From the NCBI GenBank assembly GCA_964435475.1, contig CAYSZB010000053.1:1-15242 (forward strand): 15,242 nt of DNA. The letters are read 5' to 3'. The notes beneath the pieces are model-generated. The model saw only the letters and a list, made by a program, of their open reading frames with translations, was not told where the DNA came from and did not search any database. Position numbers and translations under genes: made by a program. Shown here piece by piece: positions 7,321 through 14,244 of the stretch (within the stretch, counting starts at the first letter, position 1; every line of letters starts with the position of its first letter). The DNA comes from CAYSZB01 sp964435475. Its GTDB lineage: Bacteria; Chloroflexota; Anaerolineae; Anaerolineales; Anaerolineaceae.

Positions 7321-9330
7321 CTACTTCCTGAAATGGTCCTTCGCATATGCCGTATATTCGCTCATGGACAAAGCCACACTGGATGGTCCATGGCGCATAA
7401 AGAATTCATCCTGCCTTTCGTTTTCCCGAACAAAAACAGGCTCCGCACTACGTTCGCAAACCACCCGCAAAACATGCAGCCCGTTAATGTCCACAACCTG
7501 ATAGTTCATGTACTTTGAAAATTGCCTGCCGATCTTGTCATTGAACAGATTACCAAAATGGAGCAAAAACTTATCATCACTTGGGAAGCGATCCTCATTT
7601 ATCCCAACAACCTCTCCCTGGTCGTTGACACCGATATATAATGTTCCGCCATCCGTGTTCATGAAGGCCGCAATCGTCTTTAGGGATGAAAGCTCGATTT
7701 TTTTGTCGGCTTCGCCAGTATAAATATTCCATCTCAACGCAGCTTTGAATTCCACATACTGATTTTCCCCTCTGCGGATGATGGTGAGGTCATCAACCTC
7801 TTCCTCAATTTCAGGCTCTTCCTCAGATTCCCGCTCAACGACCTGTGCTTCAGAACCCGGTCTCTGGTAATAATGCTGGGGATATTCCAGCTCTTCTTTG
7901 GTATGAACAGCGCTGAAGTTACCCTTCGCATCCATGTAACCAAAGTTCACAAAATCAAAGGTCGGGTCAATCCTGACCAGTTGATCCTTGACCCGCTTAC
8001 GACCTTCAATCGCGAAGACCAGCAGTTCTTCCATTTCTTCGGGTGTGGCATTCCCACCAGGAAACAGGATCTTCATTAATCCGGAGAAGGTTTTATTGAT
8101 CCCATCCCGGTCGCGGGTGGATATTTCAGTCGGTAGGTGGTAATGGTTAAAATACTTATTTGAATAATCGTAATCCCGCAAGTGCCGCATGATCTCAGCC
8201 AGGTAATCGACCACAAAACCATACCCACCTGAGAACATCTCCCCACGGATGATCTCCACCTCCCAACCCGGCAGGTAGTAATGCAGCCTGTCCATAAAGG
8301 CGGAATCATAGAACTGCATGGGCAGTTCTTCAAACAGGTTGGTATACATCAGCATGGACTCAAGTTCATTGCGGGTGTTGCCCACAAATACCATCGATGC
8401 CTCAGCGCCCAGGGTCTCAATGCCCCTTGAGAAGCTTTTGTTGGCCATGTAGTTCTTCAAAATATCAACCAGTGCCTTTTCATGTCGTTTCTTATGGTTG
8501 GAGAATTCATCAAATGCCACACAGTCCCAGTAGCCCACCAAACCGATCCTGCCGGTGGAGTTGTTGACAAACAACTTCGGCACAGTCACTTCCCCACCCG
8601 ATATCAGGATGCCGTGCGGTGAAAATTCAGAATAAATGTGCGATTTCCCCGTACCCTTCGGACCCAACTCAATAAAATTGTAGTTGCGTTCGCAGTAGGG
8701 GATCAGGCGTGACAATTGGATCAATTTACCCCTTTTGGAGAACATTTCCGGGTTCAAGCCGAGGCTTTGCATCAGCAGGTCTATCCATTCATCCAGCGAA
8801 AAAGCTTCTCGATGCCCAACATACTCATCAAAATCAAAATTGGACATCTGGATGGGTTCCAGGCGTTCAAGGAGCCATGGCACGACACGTACATCATCAG
8901 TGAATTGATAGGCAAGATCGGCTATACACCATACGCCATTGACCAGCAACTTGGGATGGCGTTTGACTGTATCGATATCCACCAGCACTTCCTTGATCCC
9001 AAGGTTGGAAAAAGAGGCTTCATACATGTCCCGTTTTTCATTCAGAGCAACAATCACCTTGTCGATCACCTTGTGCCGTCCCTTTTCGCGGATGGTCGAT
9101 TTGATCAAATTGGCCTCACTACGATGCACAAAATGCGAGCGCAGGATATTCTTGACATCCTCGATGCCGCTGCGTATGCTGGCCTCATCTGATGTGGCAC
9201 AGTAGCTGCCCAGAAGGAATTCAAGCACGTAGTTTGGGACGATCGCATTCCCCTTGACCTCCTTAACCAGGTCCTTGCGCACGACCAGCCCGGAAAAATG
9301 CTCATTGATCTTGTTATTTAAATAATCCAT
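7321..9330 (-). CDS. brxL: BrxL-type AAA+ protein with a C-terminal AlbA_2/Schlafen-like domain in place of the Lon-like domain
   Basis: BrxL is the AAA+ DNA-binding motor of BREX phage defence; canonical forms end in a Lon-like domain. This 669-residue protein has the BrxL N-terminal region (about 1-200), Walker A GPKGTGKS at 223-230, Walker B CVAFDEF at 270-276, a sensor-like VFVGNTR at 314-320 and DRLHYYLPGWE at 347-357 with the probable arginine finger R348. The BrxL part ends near 485. An acidic linker follows (501-514, mostly Glu and Asp), then an AlbA_2 domain at about 518-655, recognised from NQYVEFKAAL at 523-532 and IAAFMNTDGGTLYIGVND at 553-570. Glu522, Glu527 and perhaps Asp570 are candidates for the acidic site used by Schlafen-type nucleases; whether it is active cannot be told. 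No Lon Ser-Lys dyad motif is seen. The ATG follows the pglZ stop by 12 bp, with TGGAG (complement of 9336-9340) five bases upstream, so the two are co-transcribed. Confidence 0.88.
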   Translation of the reverse strand: MDYLNNKINEHFSGLVVRKDLVKEVKGNAIVPNYVLEFLLGSYCATSDEASIRSGIEDVKNILRSHFVHRSEANLIKSTIREKGRHKVIDKVIVALNEKRDMYEASFSNLGIKEVLVDIDTVKRHPKLLVNGVWCIADLAYQFTDDVRVVPWLLERLEPIQMSNFDFDEYVGHREAFSLDEWIDLLMQSLGLNPEMFSKRGKLIQLSRLIPYCERNYNFIELGPKGTGKSHIYSEFSPHGILISGGEVTVPKLFVNNSTGRIGLVGYWDCVAFDEFSNHKKRHEKALVDILKNYMANKSFSRGIETLGAEASMVFVGNTRNELESMLMYTNLFEELPMQFYDSAFMDRLHYYLPGWEVEIIRGEMFSGGYGFVVDYLAEIMRHLRDYDYSNKYFNHYHLPTEISTRDRDGINKTFSGLMKILFPGGNATPEEMEELLVFAIEGRKRVKDQLVRIDPTFDFVNFGYMDAKGNFSAVHTKEELEYPQHYYQRPGSEAQVVERESEEEPEIEEEVDDLTIIRRGENQYVEFKAALRWNIYTGEADKKIELSSLKTIAAFMNTDGGTLYIGVNDQGEVVGINEDRFPSDDKFLLHFGNLFNDKIGRQFSKYMNYQVVDINGLHVLRVVCERSAEPVFVRENERQDEFFMRHGPSSVALSMSEYTAYAKDHFRK

Positions 9331-9342
9331 GGTTGCTCCATA

Positions 9343-11838
9343 TTAGAATTGGGCAAAGTGGGCTTTATCCATCAGGTAAACCCAGCTTTGATATTCAATG
9401 AATTTCTCTGTGTCAGGAATTAATTCCTCCAGCCGTACAAAAACATTCTGGCGGTTGTACTTTTCTGCTTCTGTGCTTAACTGGAATGATATGACGATCT
9501 CGCGATCCTTTGGATTGTCTGAGGCAAAATTAAACTGCAAACTGTGCGTATTGGATATCAGGCTGCCATCCCCGGCGTAAATTGCAGCCCTTAAAGTTCT
9601 GCCCATTACCCTCGAAGTGACCGGTTCCACCTGGTAGAAAGTTAGCGAAATCTGCCCGGTGGTGATCTTGTTGCTGGACCCACTGATCCGATCCACTTTG
9701 ACACTGCGCGTTTCCGTCTCAGGACCATATTCCTGTGTAATACTCACCACGGGGATGACCACTTCCTGCAGGCTGGCACCTCCATGCACATATCGACTGC
9801 TGGCACCCTTCACCCGCAGGCGGTTAACCGATTTGGCGATCAGGATGTCATAGTTGCCGCCTAAACCAAGCTCGCCGGGTTTAAAAGACCGTGTGCCTTC
9901 GAATGACCCCAGTTCTTTGCCAACCATGTAACGCCGGCTGGCACTGTAAATCTCTTTGCCTTCACTGTCCACCTTGATAAAGTCACCTTCATCTAATTGC
10001 TGATACTGGTAGAGGAACCCGTGATCGGCCGTCACCAGGATTTTGCTGAAATTCGCTGACCGCAGCATTTTAACCAGCCCGATCAGTTCAACCAGCGTGG
10101 TTTCCACTGCTTCAACAATGTGATCTTCCAGAAGTTTGTCCCCGGTCGCATCAATCTGGTTATGATAGATGTAAACCACCTGGTTCTCACGAAATAAACC
10201 GCGCCGCTCATCTTTGTTCATCGCCCTGAGCTCAGCATCAGGTAAAACCCTTGTTTCGCACGGGATTGCCTTATCCAAGATCTTTGCCCGGTTTTCGCTG
10301 CCCATGGTGCTCACCCCATCCGCAAGCACCGTGCCATCTGCCTTGATTTCCAATTCTTTATGAGGCAATAGTGCTGCCATTCCAAGCTGGGTATAACTGG
10401 GCAGCTTGCCGAGCATGGCGGTGATCTGCGCCGAAAGATGAGCTTCTCTTTCAATCCGGTCTGCCAGTTCCTCACCCACCTCGTAGCGCAAGCCATCCGA
10501 GATGATCACAGCCACCTTGTTGTTCCTCAGGGTTTCCTGGACATGGCTTTCAAAAAAATCTGCCTGCATATCCAGTGTTGCATCCCCCCATCTGGCAACC
10601 TGGTCCACAACCACCTGCCAGTTATCGTTTAACAGGCGCAGGAAATTATTGCTGTACTGCTTTTCAACCAGGTCGGTTAACCTGGAAAGTAAGGATGGCA
10701 TATTGCATCCCCGCATGTGATAGATAAACTGCCGGTACAGCTGATCCACCCGGTACCATGTGCTGACATATTTGCGCAATCCATCAGGTATGGATTCAAT
10801 ATAGAATTGCAGGTCATTCAGGCGGGAAAGGAAGGACGATGCGGTGTCGATAGCCTGGTACATCTCTGCAAAGTGGGCTTTATACCAGTGGGCTATCGAT
10901 CGCCGGCGCAGGATCTCATGGCAGTTCTCTTCGCTGATCGTTCGGTTGCTGACAGCCTCCAGCATCAATTCCAAGATGCGCCGGTCAAAGGCCTGGAAGG
11001 TGTCATGCTTTACCAACTCAGCCAGTTCAAGCTTTTGTACAGCCTGCGGGATGTTCAATAAGCTTTCAAACTGGTCCGCCAGGACCACGTATGCCTCCCG
11101 GAACTGCAGGCTATCCTGCCAGTGTTCCAGGAATAAAGCAGCTTCCTGGTTCAGCCGCCCCTGTTTGTTGAGAGCGGTTTGAAACACCGATTCAAACAGG
11201 GTGATTGCAAAATCCTTGATCGTGGGTGTATGGGCTTTGTAGCCATACACCTTTTCCAGGTCCTGCCAGAGTTGGTCCCCCAACCCTGCTTGTTCCAACT
11301 CACAGAACCTGGCTGTCTTGCCATCCGCCAGCTCCTTTAAGAGCTGCAGCAGGATCATTCTCAGGTTCGTATCTCCGCTGATGCCAAGGCTGATCGCCAT
11401 CATTTCAAGCCATAACTGATGATCCGAGATGTCATTCCGGATCCTGCCTTGCAGCGCCGCCCTCCTTTTACCAGACCCCAGGAACGCCTGGTGGGTTCGG
11501 GCAAATTCTTTATACCTGACCGGGTCCAGCCCCAATTCAGCCAGCCATAAGGAAAGCGCATCCGCAGAAAAGACCCCACTAGCAAGCTGGACGTCCAGCA
11601 GCCAGTTATCAAGGTCCGCTGGCTGCTCACCGGCATGGTAGAGCAGGAATTTCTCCTTGAATTCCTCTCTCAAGATGCGGTATTTAACACCAAAGGCATT
11701 GTTCTTGACCTCAATTTTGATGACCCCCGGCAAGTCCAGTTGTTCAAATTCACTGCGCATCCCGCCTTCAGGGTCATACCAGAAGACAATGCGGTGATTC
11801 TGAAAAAGGTGACTAAGTGCTTCTGCGATCTTGCTCAT
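9343..11838 (-). CDS. pglZ: BREX phosphatase-superfamily protein PglZ (type A)
   Basis: PglZ is a core BREX component of the alkaline phosphatase superfamily, needed for phage exclusion and usually for host DNA methylation. The 831-residue length fits the BREX type 1 family. The N-terminus has the family signature HRIVFWYDPEGG at 15-26. The phosphatase core includes VAVIISDGLRYEVGEEL at 442-458 with the metal-binding Asp448, SYTQLGMAALLPH at 481-493, HNQIDATGD at 559-567, TADHGFLY at 603-610 with metal ligands Asp605 and His606, and YVHGGASLQEVVIPVV at 683-698 with His685. All expected active-site elements appear intact. A possible Shine-Dalgarno, AGGA (complement of 11852-11855), lies 13 bases upstream, rather far, but the start agrees with family N-termini. 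The gene is 74 bp after the DarT-HD stop and 12 bp before brxL. Codon use is intact and balanced, unlike the AT-rich helicase. Confidence 0.95.
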   Translation of the reverse strand: MSKIAEALSHLFQNHRIVFWYDPEGGMRSEFEQLDLPGVIKIEVKNNAFGVKYRILREEFKEKFLLYHAGEQPADLDNWLLDVQLASGVFSADALSLWLAELGLDPVRYKEFARTHQAFLGSGKRRAALQGRIRNDISDHQLWLEMMAISLGISGDTNLRMILLQLLKELADGKTARFCELEQAGLGDQLWQDLEKVYGYKAHTPTIKDFAITLFESVFQTALNKQGRLNQEAALFLEHWQDSLQFREAYVVLADQFESLLNIPQAVQKLELAELVKHDTFQAFDRRILELMLEAVSNRTISEENCHEILRRRSIAHWYKAHFAEMYQAIDTASSFLSRLNDLQFYIESIPDGLRKYVSTWYRVDQLYRQFIYHMRGCNMPSLLSRLTDLVEKQYSNNFLRLLNDNWQVVVDQVARWGDATLDMQADFFESHVQETLRNNKVAVIISDGLRYEVGEELADRIEREAHLSAQITAMLGKLPSYTQLGMAALLPHKELEIKADGTVLADGVSTMGSENRAKILDKAIPCETRVLPDAELRAMNKDERRGLFRENQVVYIYHNQIDATGDKLLEDHIVEAVETTLVELIGLVKMLRSANFSKILVTADHGFLYQYQQLDEGDFIKVDSEGKEIYSASRRYMVGKELGSFEGTRSFKPGELGLGGNYDILIAKSVNRLRVKGASSRYVHGGASLQEVVIPVVSITQEYGPETETRSVKVDRISGSSNKITTGQISLTFYQVEPVTSRVMGRTLRAAIYAGDGSLISNTHSLQFNFASDNPKDREIVISFQLSTEAEKYNRQNVFVRLEELIPDTEKFIEYQSWVYLMDKAHFAQF

Positions 11839-11876
11839 TAGGCTAATTTTATCCTTTATTCATGTGAAACATATGT

Positions 11877-11898
11877 AATTTCATCATTTAGTGAAATT
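11877..11898. repeat. Small inverted repeat between the DarT-HD gene and pglZ
   Basis: AATTTCA at 11877-11883 and TGAAATT at 11892-11898 are exact inverted copies around an eight-base loop, within the 74-bp gap upstream of pglZ. The stem is AT-rich and weak. It could be an operator dyad or a minor RNA hairpin affecting pglZ expression; it has no T-tract. Confidence 0.3.
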
Positions 11899-11912
11899 GC
11901 CCGCATTTGAAT

Positions 11913-13487
11913 TCATGGATATCTCAAATTCATCAGGTCATCAACCTTTGAACAGATCTCGATGGCAATTTGAACTTCCTGAGTAGGATGAGTTGAGTGC
12001 TTACCCACACAATAAAGGCTGTCCATGATCGTCCTGACAAATTCCTTGCCAGGATCATCCACCCAGTTAATGTATTTCGTGACCCGCGCCAGCCAGTATG
12101 CTGCCCACAGAAAATCATTGGCCAGACTGATGTTCTTAAATAATTTTAACCGCAGATATTTTGTTTGACATCCTTTATCAGTGTTTGGGGGGCTGAAGCG
12201 TCCCCTATCCAGCGCATCTGCATCTTTCAGTAGTATCCATTCAAGTTCTTTTTGGGGTGGGTCTTCCCTATCGGAGTGTACCCTGACTGCATTCAGGCAC
12301 TTCGCTGCTGCCTGAGGTGGAAGTTTTTTGCCGATAAAGTCTTGAAATTTTTGAGCTGCCTTCCTGCCATGGTCAGCATCAACCCGGTTGTTAATTCGTG
12401 CCAGGTCGTGAATAAAAGCAGCAAACAATGTTGTTTTTATTTCCAGATAATTGATCCTATTCCCCCGAAATTTGATCACTTCTGCCAGTGTCAGGACCCA
12501 AAACATGACCCTGTAGGTGTGAGCGATCCCATGAATACCGCCACTCTTGACCTTTTCACTGATGAAATTGTCCTTAATTTTCAGCCCGATCTCATTTTCA
12601 ACATTAAATAACCTGGTAAGAACCTTGATGATTGCATCCACCGGGAGACCATTGTCAACAAAGTGCTTAAGAGAGTCAAGAAACTTGCGATCGTTGTACA
12701 ACGGATCCGTCAGCACTTTGGTGTTCTGTGCTTGGTTCAACAAGGTTAAGGGGATCTTTTGTAAAATCCTGGTTTGCTCACTTTCCTGCCTCAAATCATT
12801 CTCAAAAATTAGAATCCTGGAAATGGAAGAGCCTGGTACGGCTGGTATGCCTTTCTTCGGTCTGGAATAAATGATCAGTTCTGATGCCTGGTGCTTGTGG
12901 TATGTTTTTTCATGTTCCTTATCGATATGATAGATGCAATTCCAGGGCAGACTTGTATATGAGTTTTCGTTCTTGACAATATCGTCTTTTGTTGATGCAA
13001 AGTTTGCATCAACAAGCATCCATTGATAATCTCCCGTTAGGAAAAGTTGGGCAAGGTCAATTTCAAGGATGCATACAGACTGCAGGTAATCTGTTCCACC
13101 TCTTGATCGAATGATCGCATTGCGCCGGAACTGGAAGAATGTATCATTTATCGGGTTCAGGAAGAGGTTTACACAATCATGCATCTTTACTGCCATGATC
13201 CAACCATCATTATTGAAAGATACTTTTTTTTCCCGCATGTCTTGGATTGACCTTAGTGAGAGGTCGAAATAGCCGTAGGCAAAATTTCTTGGAAAAATAC
13301 CGCCCAGTTCATTGATCCGGATGACATTCTCTGTTGGAGCAATATAATAGGCATACGCCTGTCCTTCCTTAGCGCCAAGCAGGGAATTTAAGCCTTGTCT
13401 TTCTTCCCGCAGGTTCTTGAAATAATCCAAAAATTCAAAGGTTTCTTTATTCATCCAACCATGAAAGCTGTGTTGCTTTTCCCCCAT
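11913..13487 (-). CDS. DarT-like ADP-ribosyltransferase fused to an HD phosphohydrolase domain
   Basis: DarT enzymes ADP-ribosylate DNA and act as toxins in DarTG phage-defence modules. In this 524-residue protein, residues about 40-230 match DarT block by block: YYIAPTENVIRINELG at 47-62 in the place of the family's YHxTHxxN segment, an IQDMR at 81-85 offering the conserved arginine, HDCVNLFLNPIND at 103-115 matching the HDxVPFYFxPRSPM block, and QASELII at 200-206 in which Glu203 fits the catalytic glutamate. The first-motif histidines are replaced by Tyr48 and Pro51. Residues about 315-470 form an HD domain: His319, His323, His360-Asp361 (FIHDLAR), His373, His404 and Asp422 or Asp424 (LKDADALDRGRF). 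The gene overlaps the macrodomain gene by 41 bp, so translation is probably coupled. Met12, at 13454, is a second possible start with an 8-bp overlap; neither start has a strong Shine-Dalgarno. The fold assignment is by eye: firm for HD, good for DarT. Confidence 0.8.
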   Translation of the reverse strand: MGEKQHSFHGWMNKETFEFLDYFKNLREERQGLNSLLGAKEGQAYAYYIAPTENVIRINELGGIFPRNFAYGYFDLSLRSIQDMREKKVSFNNDGWIMAVKMHDCVNLFLNPINDTFFQFRRNAIIRSRGGTDYLQSVCILEIDLAQLFLTGDYQWMLVDANFASTKDDIVKNENSYTSLPWNCIYHIDKEHEKTYHKHQASELIIYSRPKKGIPAVPGSSISRILIFENDLRQESEQTRILQKIPLTLLNQAQNTKVLTDPLYNDRKFLDSLKHFVDNGLPVDAIIKVLTRLFNVENEIGLKIKDNFISEKVKSGGIHGIAHTYRVMFWVLTLAEVIKFRGNRINYLEIKTTLFAAFIHDLARINNRVDADHGRKAAQKFQDFIGKKLPPQAAAKCLNAVRVHSDREDPPQKELEWILLKDADALDRGRFSPPNTDKGCQTKYLRLKLFKNISLANDFLWAAYWLARVTKYINWVDDPGKEFVRTIMDSLYCVGKHSTHPTQEVQIAIEICSKVDDLMNLRYP

Positions 13488-14178
13488 AATTATTGTCCAG
13501 TTTTTCCTTTATTTTCGGATACTCGACAAGAAATGCATAAAGTTTATCAATCGATATGCTGCCAATAATGTTATCTTCAGAAAAACCAGCCAGTCCTTTT
13601 ACTTGACAGTTCTTAACCGTATACATAACCTTTAAATAAGCGCTTTTCTGTAAACCGGATTCATATAGGTATTTTTCCGGGTACTCAGATACAGCAATTT
13701 CCTTGAGCGACTCAAAAAGAGGGTCGTAGGCATCAGGTACAAACGAATAGACCTCGATATCAATATCCTGCAGGTTCTGCAGATACCGGCGGGTCAAAGC
13801 CTGGATGATATCAAAAGGAATACCGCCATTCATCGCCCCCATCCACGGGAATGCCGCCGACGTAATTCCCCAACCTTTATATCCCGAAACAAATTCCCGC
13901 AGGCATGATTCGATCCATGCCACTTTGGATGGATATTTCCAATGATCCTTGATGGCAAAGTTCAAGATCAGCTTCTCACCTGCCTGGAAATGGTAGATTT
14001 TTCCAGGCAAAAGTTTTTTCTCCTGGCAGTCTTTTTGATAATCCAGGTACATCTGCGGATATCGCCGCCGAAATTCCAGGGCGATTCCTTTGCCCATGGC
14101 ACCCACGCAGTTGACCGTATTGACAAGCGCCTGCGCCTTTGAACTGAAAAGGTTCCCGGAAAGTTCTTTGTAAGGCAT
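13447..14178 (-). CDS. DarG-like macrodomain ADP-ribosylhydrolase (probable antitoxin)
   Basis: DarG removes ADP-ribose from DNA modified by DarT and so acts as the antitoxin. This 243-residue protein begins with a macrodomain very close to DarG: ALVNTVNCVGAMGKGIALEF at 17-36 is the ADP-ribose-binding loop, INFAIKDHW-like NFAIKDHWKYPSK at 73-85 carries Lys77 in the place of the catalytic lysine of DarG, and GAMNGGIPF at 114-122 is the glycine-rich phosphate loop. The domain ends near residue 150. The remaining 90 residues are much shorter than the C-terminal half of full DarG and match nothing I recognise. The start lies 66 bp after the ImmA/IrrE-type gene; AAGGAA occurs about 13 bases upstream. 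The stop lies inside the next gene. Gene order, antitoxin before toxin, is the reverse of most darTG operons. The family assignment is firm; the antitoxin role follows from the neighbour. Confidence 0.9.
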   Translation of the reverse strand: MPYKELSGNLFSSKAQALVNTVNCVGAMGKGIALEFRRRYPQMYLDYQKDCQEKKLLPGKIYHFQAGEKLILNFAIKDHWKYPSKVAWIESCLREFVSGYKGWGITSAAFPWMGAMNGGIPFDIIQALTRRYLQNLQDIDIEVYSFVPDAYDPLFESLKEIAVSEYPEKYLYESGLQKSAYLKVMYTVKNCQVKGLAGFSEDNIIGSISIDKLYAFLVEYPKIKEKLDNNYGGKATQLSWLDE

Positions 14179-14244
14179 AAACTGGCCTGTTTTCCTTATC
14201 TAAGTCTCTACGTTACTCTTACATTTCTTGATCCGTGATAGGCA

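Noticed and set aside
8716..9192. 158-codon + strand frame antisense to brxL
   Set aside because: It lies wholly within the well-supported brxL coding region and shows no domain of its own.
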